DNA of 64,000 nt, taken from NCBI RefSeq assembly GCF_001592085.1, contig NZ_BCWD01000007.1, positions 1 through 64,000 on the forward strand. Reading direction: 5' to 3'. Shown here piece by piece: positions 1-7,136 of this stretch. Under the pieces are notes generated by a model, which saw only the letters and a list, made by a program, of their open reading frames with translations, was not told the origin of the DNA and ran no database searches. A program made the translations under genes and the position numbers. This stretch comes from Levilactobacillus senmaizukei DSM 21775 = NBRC 103853 (GTDB lineage: Bacteria > Bacillota > Bacilli > Lactobacillales > Lactobacillaceae). Every line of letters starts with the position of its first letter. Within the stretch, counting starts at the first letter, position 1.

Positions 1-97
1 AAAATTGGCCGGGCTTTTTGCGTTATTTTTGAGTGATAAAGGTCAGCTGATCTGCCGTGGAATGGGCCGCACTGAAGGCCCAGTCGGGATGATCAAA

Positions 98-769
98 TTA
101 TTTCAGGACGCGCCAATCGGTCGCCTGGTGTTCCGCTAAGAAACGGACCATTTCGCCCCGGGCCATTTTTGCCAGGGTCGCTTTGGTCTTGAGCTTACCA
201 TCGACCAGACTGGCAAAGACAACCGTGATAAAGCGCTGGTTAGGCGCCAGGTAGGGCCGAATGGTCTTCGCGTATTCCTGGGAGGCCAGGTTGACGATGG
301 GTTCTGGCTTAGGCGTCAGGGCATGATACAGCCGGTCACCCCAGAATCGATAAAGGTTGGGACTTGTGCCTACGGCTAATTTGGCTTGCATTTCTAAGCG
401 ATAGGGTACAACCCCGTCAAATGGCCGCAGGATGCCATAGAAGCCCGATAAGATCCGTAAATTATCGCGGATGTAGTCAAGGGCGGGTGCAGTGAAGAGG
501 TCGGGGGCCATGTACTGATACTGAATCCCGCTGAATGCCAGGATGGCGGGTGTCAGCTGGTGTTCCAGCTCGAGGCGTTGTAGCCGGTCGTAATTGGATT
601 GAGCCAACTGGTCCCTGCAGTTCCACAGGGCCTTGGCCTCAGGATAGGAGAGCCGACGTAGCTCGGTTAAGATGGAGCGGGTCTGACCGAGGTATTCAGG
701 CAGAGTATCGTAGGGGAAGGTGTCCGGATCAACCACCATTTTCTTAGCGGGCGCGATGATAATCTTCAT
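98..769 (-). CDS. yaaA: YaaA/UPF0246 family peroxide-stress protein, C-terminally truncated
   Basis: The 223-aa product opens MKIIIAPAKKM, the hallmark N-terminus of the YaaA (UPF0246) family, whose E. coli member limits damage from iron and hydrogen peroxide. The ATG at 769 has a GAAAGAAGG ribosome site just upstream; an earlier in-frame start would have no such site. The family signature around LSGFYGILRPFDGV is present. The protein stops at a TAA (98-100), but the same frame continues for 24 more codons to a second TAA at 23-25 and encodes FDHPDWAFSAAHST, which resembles the normal YaaA tail. The full frame (23-769) would give a family-like 248 aa, so the gene appears cut short by a nonsense codon. 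It may be partly functional or decaying. Confidence 0.85.
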   Translation of the reverse strand: MKIIIAPAKKMVVDPDTFPYDTLPEYLGQTRSILTELRRLSYPEAKALWNCRDQLAQSNYDRLQRLELEHQLTPAILAFSGIQYQYMAPDLFTAPALDYIRDNLRILSGFYGILRPFDGVVPYRLEMQAKLAVGTSPNLYRFWGDRLYHALTPKPEPIVNLASQEYAKTIRPYLAPNQRFITVVFASLVDGKLKTKATLAKMARGEMVRFLAEHQATDWRVLK

Positions 770-805
770 GATGGACCGACCTTCTTTCTTGGCTAAAAGT
801 ATAAC

Positions 806-909
806 GAAAAAAACAGCCCTGCGCAAAGCGCAGAGCTGTCATTGGTGAGGTGCGGCGACCTTCGGAATGCTTGCGCACCGATCGCGTACCCCCACCATGG
901 TTTGGCACC
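806..909 (-). ncRNA. candidate ~100-nt structured RNA upstream of yaaA
   Basis: On the minus strand a promoter (TTGACG at 945-940, 18-bp spacer, GATACT at 921-916) is followed about 100 nt later by a strong intrinsic terminator: ACAGC-CTGCGC arms at 813-824 and 828-839 with an AAA/TTT loop and a seven-T run (813-807). Between them, a GGTGCG/CGCACC stem nests inside a TGGTG/CACCA stem. No ORF with a ribosome site is seen. It could be an independent small RNA or a leader that attenuates yaaA, which starts 37 nt past the terminator. It matches no RNA family I recognise. Confidence 0.45.
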
Positions 910-1018
910 GAGAATAGTATCGCACGGCGAGTGGGGGTCCGTCAACCTAAATTCAATGGAACCTCGACTTATCGAAGGTGTTATGGAATAATCAAACTAA
1001 TCAAGCGGGAGGTGGCCG

Positions 1019-1651
1019 ATGATGGATTTAATGCTAACCGAGTGGACGGCAACAACCTATGCAGAATTTTTGACAGATTTGCAAACCCAGGCCAAACCAG
1101 AGGCTGGGCAACGGGTGAAGAAGATTGTGGTGACAGACTATCCCGTCTTGGGAATTTCAATGCGAGAACTGAAGATCATGGGAACCGAAATTGCCAAGGG
1201 TAATCCGAATGAATTCCTGCGGTTGGCGGGGGTCGAATTCTATGAAGTCATTATCATTCGTGGCTACGTCTTGGGGCAGTTAAAGGTGGATTGTCAGACG
1301 TTTGAACGCTATTTGGCGAGTTATTTAGCAACTGCCGACTGTTGGGCGATCTGTGATATGGCGATTCACTTCAAACAGGTGAAACGCTATCCGGATGAGT
1401 TCTTACAGGTGATTAAGACTTACTTGGCTAAAGATAATCCGTGGCTTCAACGAACGGGCCTAGTCTTCTTACTGAAATTTTACCTCGATGTAGCCCACTG
1501 GCAAGCCGCGATACAGTTAGGTCTGGCGGTTAGGAGCCCCAATTATTACGTGCAGATGGGACAGGCCTGGCTCCTGGCGACGGCCTATCGGACACATGAA
1601 GACACCGTGATCCAGAAGCTGAAAGCCGGGACGTCCCTGGAAGTTGCGTAG
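1019..1651 (+). CDS. AlkD-like DNA alkylation repair protein (HEAT-like), C-terminally truncated
   Basis: The 210-aa product has the all-helical look of AlkD/AlkC-type DNA glycosylases that remove alkylated purines: LGISMRELKIMGTEIAKGN near residue 40, the LRLAGVEFYEVIIIRGYVLG helix pair and the WAICDMAIHFKQV segment in the middle. Start choice rests on GGGAGGTGG 5-10 nt before ATG 1019 (an adjacent ATG at 1022 is equally possible). The frame stops at TAG 1649-1651, yet continues open for 36 further codons to TGA 1760-1762, encoding RTAQKIKALTHTTTEQKAEL, which resembles the C-terminal helix of this family (NKxxQKxxES). The stop therefore looks like a nonsense mutation removing the last helix. 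Confidence 0.7.
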   Translation: MMDLMLTEWTATTYAEFLTDLQTQAKPEAGQRVKKIVVTDYPVLGISMRELKIMGTEIAKGNPNEFLRLAGVEFYEVIIIRGYVLGQLKVDCQTFERYLASYLATADCWAICDMAIHFKQVKRYPDEFLQVIKTYLAKDNPWLQRTGLVFLLKFYLDVAHWQAAIQLGLAVRSPNYYVQMGQAWLLATAYRTHEDTVIQKLKAGTSLEVA

Positions 1652-1750
1652 CGGACGGCCCAGAAAATTAAAGCGCTCACGCATACAACGACGGAACAAA
1701 AGGCTGAATTGACAGCCATCATTCAAAAAAGAAAAACGGTCGCAAAAAAG

Positions 1751-1774
1751 GACGCCTGGTGATTATCAGGCGTC
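1751..1774. terminator. bidirectional terminator between convergent genes
   Basis: GACGCCTG (1751-1758) and CAGGCGTC (1767-1774) form an 8-bp stem with A-rich sequence on the left and CTTGTCTTT on the right. It serves the AlkD-like gene from the left and the RibD-fold reductase gene from the right, and overlaps the open extension of the former. Confidence 0.8.
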
Positions 1775-1781
1775 CTTGTCT

Positions 1782-2501
1782 TTAGGATTTAGCGTTGTCG
1801 ACTAAGTAACGCAACCAAACGGTACTGCCGTGGGGTTCAACGTTCTTAAACGTAAAGGACACGGGCTTGTTTTCGGAGAGTCCTTTGGTGGCGGAGAACA
1901 GCGTTGGCGTATCCGTGGAGCCGTCGGCAGAGTTCTTCAAGACCAGGCTAAGCTCATCACACAGTCCCTGTTGGATGAAGGACCAGTTCAGGACACCACC
2001 ACCGCCGAGCATAACGGTTTCCATACCAAAGAGGTCCTTTAGCTTCTTCAGGGCTAGTGGGGCATCGAGTTCATCGTCACCAGCGATGATGTAAGGAATG
2101 TTGAGCTTACGCAAGAAGGCCTTGTAGGCGTTGCTAGTCTTAGTCGTCAAGACTTCCAAGACCAGGGCATGTGTGTCGTTGTAAATGAATTCACTGGAAT
2201 CCCAAGCCAATCGACCGTGAATGTCGATCGAAACGTAGTACATGTCCCAAGGAGACTTGACGATGAAATCACCCGCTGGAACTTCTGGGGCATCTTCATC
2301 TAAGTCGGGTTTAGCGTAGTGGGTGAAGTTATCATCCGTCGTGGTCCGACCGGATAACCAGCCTTGGGGATGGTAGTAGCCGTCGCTTTCAAAAGCCAGA
2401 TGGTAGAACAGGTTGCCTGAATCGGCAACGCTGGCGTAAGCACCGTTGATCTTGCCATCGAGTGAAGTGGCCATATGACAGAAAATATAAGGACGATCCA
2501 T
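1782..2501 (-). CDS. RibD C-terminal / dihydrofolate-reductase-fold protein
   Basis: The 239-aa protein opens RPYIFCHMATSLDGKINGAY, the motif of the RibD C-terminal reductase domain (dihydrofolate-reductase fold), in which MSLDGKI contributes to NADPH and substrate binding. A second family block, METVMLGGGGVLNWSFIQQGLCDELSLVL, follows near residue 160. No deaminase domain precedes it and no riboflavin genes are near, so it is a stand-alone pyrimidine- or pterin-like reductase of unknown substrate. ATG 2501 has AAAGGAG 10 nt upstream. It is convergent with the AlkD-like gene and has its own upstream region. Confidence 0.85.
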   Translation of the reverse strand: MDRPYIFCHMATSLDGKINGAYASVADSGNLFYHLAFESDGYYHPQGWLSGRTTTDDNFTHYAKPDLDEDAPEVPAGDFIVKSPWDMYYVSIDIHGRLAWDSSEFIYNDTHALVLEVLTTKTSNAYKAFLRKLNIPYIIAGDDELDAPLALKKLKDLFGMETVMLGGGGVLNWSFIQQGLCDELSLVLKNSADGSTDTPTLFSATKGLSENKPVSFTFKNVEPHGSTVWLRYLVDNAKS

Positions 2502-2887
2502 ATGAATTAACTCCTTTCAGATTTGTAACTGTGTTTAGTGTAACAGCTTCGCCCTACTCGAAGGCAAGGCTCAAGGAAAAGTTGTTTCACATGAAACATT
2601 TGGTCAACCGTGAGACCAGGCAAATCAAGTGTAAACAGTCGCCAATTTGCGCCACGGCTGGTTATTAATAATTAATTATTAAATAGATTTAGATGCCCGT
2701 GAAGACGACGAGTGATCCTATCCTGGCAGGGTCTGGACCGATCTATTGATAATTAATCTGGCCATAAAGGGGCGGTTAGCCAATCTTCTAACATGTCAGA
2801 TTTCTGAGGGTGTCGTATAGTTAATTTGTTCCCACGATGATTAGGGGGCACAAGTTGTTTGTCGACAGGACTTTAGGAGGAGAATTC
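2502..2887. other. 386-bp divergent intergenic region
   Basis: The gap between two divergent genes holds their promoters, a parS-like site (2583-2598) and an AT-rich palindrome around 2662-2683. An open frame from 2462 to 2668 has no ribosome site and is not credited. Confidence 0.5.
2583..2598. promoter_or_regulatory. parS-like site
   Basis: TGTTTCACATGAAACA differs from the Firmicutes ParB-binding consensus TGTTTCACGTGAAACA at one position. It lies in an intergenic region, as do three similar sites at 4635, 18301 and 22389. Confidence 0.5.
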
Positions 2888-3415
2888 ATGAAGATTAAAC
2901 GGGTGGTTATCCTAGTTTTAGTAGCCATGATGGTTTTCACGACGGGTCAGGCAATTGTGAATCCAGCAACGGCTAACGCTGCCGGAAGAACGATTCGCCA
3001 ATTTCCCAAAGCGTTAAGGGGAACTTGGTACACGTATAATCAGCATCACCTGTATCGGCTCAAAATTGCGGCCACCGTGATCACCGACAATGATGGGCGT
3101 ACGATTCATTTGCATTCACGCAAGCTATCGAGTTATCCGAAGCCGGGGACCAAGGCGACTCACCCAACCTGGGTGACGGGACTTAACTTCACCAATCAAA
3201 AGGAAAAGTGGACCCAGGTTTACGGGTGGTATCAAACAGCCGGGGCCGGCGACCTTTACCGGGTGGCCCATTATAAAATTCATGGCAAGAAGACGCCTGT
3301 TCTGCAAGTTGCAAGTGGCGCTGGCATCTGGACAGATGTTCATGGCTTTCATTCAAAAAGCTTAGCGCGGCATTATACGCACAAGCACTTCCGCGGGGAA
3401 CGTTATCGGAATTAA
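2888..3415 (+). CDS. small secreted protein of unknown function
   Basis: The 175-aa product starts MKIKRVVILVLVAMMVFTTG, a classical signal peptide with a probable signal-peptidase cut after ATANAA near residue 31. The mature part is basic and rich in aromatic and His residues (GTWYTYNQHHLYRLK, WYQTAGAGDLYRVAHYK) and resembles the many small extracellular beta-rich proteins of lactobacilli; no catalytic motif is visible. TTTAGGAGGAG sits 6-8 nt before ATG 2888, clearly preferred to an in-frame start 51 nt upstream. It is monocistronic, ending in a strong terminator. Function unknown. Confidence 0.8.
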   Translation: MKIKRVVILVLVAMMVFTTGQAIVNPATANAAGRTIRQFPKALRGTWYTYNQHHLYRLKIAATVITDNDGRTIHLHSRKLSSYPKPGTKATHPTWVTGLNFTNQKEKWTQVYGWYQTAGAGDLYRVAHYKIHGKKTPVLQVASGAGIWTDVHGFHSKSLARHYTHKHFRGERYRN

Positions 3416-3417
3416 AA

Positions 3418-3474
3418 ATAGCCATGATTAGGGGCCAACAATTTGGGGTAGCGTTGGCCCTTAATCATGGCTAT
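3418..3474. terminator. strong intrinsic terminator
   Basis: A 22-nt arm at 3418-3439 pairs with 3453-3474 (near-perfect) around a 13-nt loop. It begins two bases after the stop of the secreted-protein gene. Confidence 0.85.
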
Positions 3475-3541
3475 TATTTACGGAAAAACTCTGGCGGATT
3501 TGCTATACTTAGGAAAATTGTGAGTAAGGTGAGGCCGTGAG

Positions 3542-4225
3542 ATGAAGAAATACGTTATTTTTGATTTGGACGATACGCTCCTGGATTTTAACCGGGGTGA
3601 AGTCGAAGGCATTCGACAATTACTGAGAGAGTATCAGGTGCCAGATGTTTCGGCCGGGTTCCAAACTTACCTTCAGGTCAATCATCAAGTTTGGGAGCAG
3701 ATTGAACAAGGCGCCAATCGCGAACAACTATTGAACGACCGGTTTACGGAAACCTTTGCTCGGTTAGGAATGACCGTGGATGGTGCTGAATTGGAGCGGA
3801 CCTACAGTGGGATGTTGGATCACAACTTTTATACCTTACCAGGGGCATCAACCCTTTTGGCTGACCTACAACAGGCCGGGGTACATCTGATTGCTGGAAC
3901 CAATGGTACCAAGGCAACGCAAATTAGTCGGCTCGCCGGTTCGGGGGTCGGTCGCTACTTCGATGACGTCTTTATTTCAGAGGATGTGGGTTATAATAAG
4001 CCGGATCGCCGGTTCTTCCAGCCAATTTTCCGACGGCATCCTAACCTGAGTCAGCAGAACGCCCTAATGGTTGGGGATCGCCTGCAGTCGGACATCCTGG
4101 GTGCCGAGCGGGCGGAGCTACCCAGTGTCTGGTTTAATCCACATCAAGTCGAGAATCGGACGACGATCCAACCGACCTTTGAGACCGGATCTTATACCGA
4201 GTTGAAGCAACTAATTCTTGCCTAG
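3542..4225 (+). CDS. HAD-family hydrolase, YjjG/YfnB-like nucleotidase
   Basis: The 227-aa product carries all four haloacid-dehalogenase motifs: DLDDTLLDF with nucleophile Asp8 and acid/base Asp10, the GTNGT motif II, the Lys of NKPDRRFF (motif III) and GDRLQSDILGA (motif IV). Length, the alpha-helical cap after motif I and the YNKPDRRFF block match the YjjG/YfnB branch, which dephosphorylates pyrimidine nucleotides including damaged ones. The ribosome site is poor (GTAAGGTGAGG), so start 3542 rests on the position of motif I. A TATACT -10 lies near 3502. Substrate is inferred from family only. Confidence 0.85.
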   Translation: MKKYVIFDLDDTLLDFNRGEVEGIRQLLREYQVPDVSAGFQTYLQVNHQVWEQIEQGANREQLLNDRFTETFARLGMTVDGAELERTYSGMLDHNFYTLPGASTLLADLQQAGVHLIAGTNGTKATQISRLAGSGVGRYFDDVFISEDVGYNKPDRRFFQPIFRRHPNLSQQNALMVGDRLQSDILGAERAELPSVWFNPHQVENRTTIQPTFETGSYTELKQLILA

Positions 4226-4252
4226 TTCAGGTTTAGTTTAGGAGGAAAAGAC

Positions 4253-4633
4253 ATGCACGCACCGATAACTTATTTAGCCTTTAAGACGACGGCCAAGGCG
4301 GCTATCGAGTTTTACACGACGGTTTTTCCAAACACAACACTCAAATCAATTAATTATTATCCGGATCGGCCCAAACTGGTTTTGAACAGTGAGGTCGACA
4401 TGCAGGGAGTGACGATTGGCTTGTTTGACATGGGGGCTGACGAGGACGCACCCATTGACTGGGGGACCTCCCTCTATATTGAATGTGACTCGGTTGTGGA
4501 ATTTCAGACCATCTTTGATCAGCTAGCAGCGGCCGGCCATGTGATGATGGGACCCATGGCGATGGCCGGATTCACTAAGGTGACCTGGGTCACCGATAAA
4601 TTTGGGGTAACCTGGCAATTAGTTGCCAAATGA
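4253..4633 (+). CDS. VOC-family (PhnB-like) protein
   Basis: The 126-aa product has the PhnB-type glyoxalase/bleomycin-resistance (VOC) pattern: ITYLAFKTTAKAAIEFYTTVF at the N-terminus, GLFDMG, then DKFGVTWQLV at the C-terminus. The family is metal-binding or degenerate and often of unknown substrate. TTTAGGAGGAAAAG precedes ATG 4253. It follows the HAD gene by 27 nt and may be cotranscribed; a terminator closes the unit. No specific reaction can be assigned. Confidence 0.8.
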   Translation: MHAPITYLAFKTTAKAAIEFYTTVFPNTTLKSINYYPDRPKLVLNSEVDMQGVTIGLFDMGADEDAPIDWGTSLYIECDSVVEFQTIFDQLAAAGHVMMGPMAMAGFTKVTWVTDKFGVTWQLVAK

Positions 4634-4634
4634 T

Positions 4635-4650
4635 GGTTTCACGTGAAACA
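4635..4650. promoter_or_regulatory. parS-like site
   Basis: GGTTTCACGTGAAACA matches 15 of 16 bases of the ParB site TGTTTCACGTGAAACA. It lies directly behind the VOC gene stop and abuts its terminator. Confidence 0.6.
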
Positions 4651-4683
4651 GGTAACGGGCGTCTGTCCGTTACCTGTTTTTTT
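4649..4683 (+). terminator. intrinsic terminator
   Basis: CAGGTAACGG (4649-4658) pairs with CCGTTACCTG (4667-4676), followed by seven Ts. It shares bases with the parS-like site. Confidence 0.85.
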
Positions 4684-4685
4684 GG

Positions 4686-4808
4686 TTAGAGGTGAATGGT
4701 GCCGAAGGGATTAATCAACGCGGTGGTACTCCAGTGAGCCAAACACACGCTGGCCGTAGCACCTAGGATGATAATAGCTAAAATGAGTTTCAAGGTCTTA
4801 CTGCGCAT
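4686..4808 (-). CDS. 40-aa hydrophobic small protein
   Basis: ATG (cat at 4806-4808) is preceded by GAGGAGGACG on the minus strand and opens a 40-codon frame to TAA at 4686. The product, MRSKTLKLILAIIILGATAS..., has a basic start, one hydrophobic segment (about residues 7-22) and a short polar tail, so it is a membrane-bound or secreted peptide. It converges with the VOC gene and lies two bases past that gene's terminator. No homologue is recognised; the strong ribosome site and clean start support it. Confidence 0.55.
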   Translation of the reverse strand: MRSKTLKLILAIIILGATASVCLAHWSTTALINPFGTIHL

Positions 4809-4944
4809 GGACGTCCTCCTCAAGTCGTTTATTTGCTTTTAGTGTAGCATGTTTCTCTTGAGACGACATCATGGAGGCGTTTGAGAAAATCGGCGAACGC
4901 GCCTATCATGAAGGAAGGAGTCATTTGATAAATGAGGCGATTAT

Positions 4945-5832
4945 TTGAAAAGAGTAGCACCATTCTTTGTTGGACTGGGCGCCATTAGTTATGGTGTGCC
5001 AGCAACACTGTTTAAAATTGCACGGGGAGAGGGCGTCGTGAACGGACCGCTGTTGTTCTGGTCATTTCTGAGCTCCGTGGTGATCTTAGTTTTGATTCAA
5101 TTATTTCGGGGACCACGGTTGAGCCAGCAGCACACCAGTTGGCGGCAAATGTTAACGGTTATGGCAGCGGGCACCGCGACGGGGTTCACCAACACCTTTT
5201 ACATTACGGCACTCCGGTATGTTTCGGTCGCGGTTGCGGCGGTGATGTTGATGCAGGCGGTCTGGTTATCGGTCCTGTTAGCCGCAGTTATCCATCATCA
5301 ACGACCATCACGATTACAGGTATTAAGTATCGTTTTGGTTTTGGGTGGCACCATTTTGGCTGCGGGACTATTGCCAATCAGAGGAAAAATCTCGACTTTA
5401 GGGATGACCTTGAGCTTTCTGGCAGCGGTAGCCTATGCCATCACGATTCAAGTGACCGCGAGTCTGGGCAAAAATTTGGCACCGCTCAGTAAGACGATGT
5501 TGATGTGTACCGGGGCCTTCGTCATTGTAACCCTAGTCTGGGGCCCTCAACTGATCTCGGTTCCCATGACCTTGGCTACAATCAAGTGGGGTGTGATTGT
5601 GTCTTTCTTCTCCATGATTCTGCCATTGTTGTGTTATACGGTCTTCATGCCCTTGCTAGCCTTAGGGGTTGGGCCGATCTTGTCATCGTTAGAATTACCA
5701 GCGGCCATTTGCGTGGCCTTTCTGGTTCTGGGTGAACGGGTCAGTATTCTGCAGATTCTAGGTGTGGCCATTATTATTGGGGCCGTTTTGCTCACCAACT
5801 TGTGGGGAGCGCGGCATCGTCAGCAAATATAG
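4945..5832 (+). CDS. EamA/DMT-family transporter
   Basis: The 295-aa product has ten predicted membrane segments in two EamA halves, with typical motifs such as GFTNTFYITALRYVSVAVAAVMLMQ and, in the second half, SSLELPAAICVAFLVLGERVSILQILG. Members export amino acids or metabolites; the substrate is unknown. An in-frame TGA at 4933-4935 forces a start after it, and TTG 4945 is the best candidate. That TTG overlaps the stop of a possible 7-codon frame (TTG 4925, behind AAGGAAGGAG), so initiation may depend on translational coupling. Confidence 0.8.
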   Translation: MKRVAPFFVGLGAISYGVPATLFKIARGEGVVNGPLLFWSFLSSVVILVLIQLFRGPRLSQQHTSWRQMLTVMAAGTATGFTNTFYITALRYVSVAVAAVMLMQAVWLSVLLAAVIHHQRPSRLQVLSIVLVLGGTILAAGLLPIRGKISTLGMTLSFLAAVAYAITIQVTASLGKNLAPLSKTMLMCTGAFVIVTLVWGPQLISVPMTLATIKWGVIVSFFSMILPLLCYTVFMPLLALGVGPILSSLELPAAICVAFLVLGERVSILQILGVAIIIGAVLLTNLWGARHRQQI

Positions 5833-5900
5833 GCAAAATAAAAATGGTAAGGCCGACCAGTCATAGCTGGTGTTACTGAACAACGTGAATAGCGGACGCA

Positions 5901-5930
5901 AAAAGGAGGTGACCTTGGTCATCTCCTTTT
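5901..5930. terminator. bidirectional terminator
   Basis: AAAAGGAGGTGAC (5901-5913) pairs with GTCATCTCCTTTT (5918-5930) with a CTTG loop, between two convergent genes. Confidence 0.75.
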
Positions 5931-5959
5931 CTGATTAAATGGTTGATTTCAAATGATGG

Positions 5960-6838
5960 TTAATCGCTAATGCCGTCGTAGCCAATAAAGGTATAGTACT
6001 TGGTCCCACCAACTTCGTAGAGGCTATCGAAGGTTCCCGCAATCCCTTTGAATGGATTACCAGTGGTATGTTGGGGCGTATGAAGATTTTTCAAAGTGAG
6101 ACAATACTGTGCGTTTCCGCGCTGGCTGACACGTTTGGTGTGAACCCCCTTTAGGTCATGGCTGAAGTACAGCTTGCGGTAGGGGTCATTGAAGTCGGTT
6201 CGAGTAATTTTGGCGATTCCCAGCGGCTTTTGATAGAAGCCTAGGCCAGCGTTGGCCCGTAGATCGTCCTTCATGACTTGGACGTAGCCATCTGAAGTTA
6301 CGCGGAGACTCTTATTTTGCGGTTCAATCGGGCTCAAGGCAGCCTGGGCACCGCCAATGAACAGGTCACCATGACTGTAACCGGGCATGTATACAGGGGC
6401 GGACACCCGTTTGAAGCCCGCCAACTTATCCATGTCTTTGATGGTGACTTGGGGATCGTAAGCCCCGGATCCCGGGTCCAAGGTATAACCAGGCTTAGCG
6501 CTATTCTGCAAGGCCGGTGTGCTTAACCGAGCCAGGTAAAGTTGCAGGCTGGGAACCAAGTAACCATTGCGTTTCGTCGTGGTCAAGTTGCCGGCGATGG
6601 TGATGCCGGCGGGCAGGTACAAGGACTGCATGATCGGCGACCCGGCCTTGTAGGTGGGAACGTAGGCCACCTTGACTCGGAGGGGCTTGGTCGTTTGATA
6701 GTAGGCACTTAAGTTAAGAAAGTCGGTACTGGCCGTATACTGGCCAACCTTGACGAGTGAACTCGGCTTCTCAGTCTGAGCATGAATTAAGCCATTATCA
6801 AGGAAGGTGACGACGCCGATCGTCAGTAGGCTAACCAA
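5960..6838 (-). CDS. secreted protein of unknown function, start codon unclear
   Basis: The 292-aa frame given starts at a TTG (6838) and encodes a hydrophobic leader then a soluble, Thr/Tyr-rich domain with no motif I recognise (KPLRVKVAYVPTYK, PAGITIAGNLTTT, YYTFIGYDGISD at the end). That TTG lacks a ribosome site and gives a leader without basic residues. Upstream, the good site AAGGAAAGGAG lies 9 nt before an in-frame ATC (6862-6860) that would give IFKRTIKALVSLLTIGV, a proper signal peptide. The start may be a rare AUC or a mutated ATG. The gene is monocistronic and converges on the EamA gene. Confidence 0.65.
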   Translation of the reverse strand: MVSLLTIGVVTFLDNGLIHAQTEKPSSLVKVGQYTASTDFLNLSAYYQTTKPLRVKVAYVPTYKAGSPIMQSLYLPAGITIAGNLTTTKRNGYLVPSLQLYLARLSTPALQNSAKPGYTLDPGSGAYDPQVTIKDMDKLAGFKRVSAPVYMPGYSHGDLFIGGAQAALSPIEPQNKSLRVTSDGYVQVMKDDLRANAGLGFYQKPLGIAKITRTDFNDPYRKLYFSHDLKGVHTKRVSQRGNAQYCLTLKNLHTPQHTTGNPFKGIAGTFDSLYEVGGTKYYTFIGYDGISD

Positions 6839-6994
6839 TGCCTTAATGGTTCGTTTGAAGATGGGAACTCGCTCCTTTCCTTAAAAGTTAATAGCTCCAG
6901 TATACCTTAAAATACGAAACAAAATAACGGAAATGGGGGGATGTTTTCCGGATGCGCAATTAAAACCTGGGTTATATGCCCAAGTAAATCTAGA

Positions 6995-7014
6995 AAAATA
7001 ACCCGGGTTATTTT
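6995..7014. promoter_or_regulatory. 20-bp perfect palindrome
   Basis: AAAATAACCCGGGTTATTTT is a perfect 20-bp inverted repeat in the divergent region between the secreted-protein gene and lacL. A related half (CTGGGTTAT) occurs near 6967. It could be a repressor operator for either gene; the regulator is unknown. Confidence 0.5.
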
Positions 7015-7103
7015 AAATGAATGATTCAGTATTTCCAGGGCCTTCAGCCGATAGTTTACCGTTTTTTACCGTTTATCGCGGCCATCCTGCGCTATAATGT
7101 TAA

Positions 7104-7118
7104 ATGTAAGCGGTTTAA
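7104..7118 (+). promoter_or_regulatory. cre site in the lacLM promoter
   Basis: ATGTAAGCGGTTTAA matches the CcpA operator consensus with one mismatch and lies between the -10 box TATAAT (7093-7098) and the lacL ribosome site AAGGAGGAAG. Binding there would block lacLM transcription under carbon excess. Confidence 0.65.
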
Positions 7119-7136
7119 AAAGGAGGAAGAGCTTTT

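Noticed and set aside
806-909. SRP RNA or a known riboswitch for the RNA upstream of yaaA
   Set aside because: The SRP apical motif (GGUCCGGAAGGAAGCAG) is absent and no riboswitch core I know was found.
850-1203. 117-codon plus-strand frame upstream of the AlkD-like gene
   Set aside because: It overlaps the AlkD-like gene in another frame, has no ribosome site and covers the candidate RNA region on the other strand.
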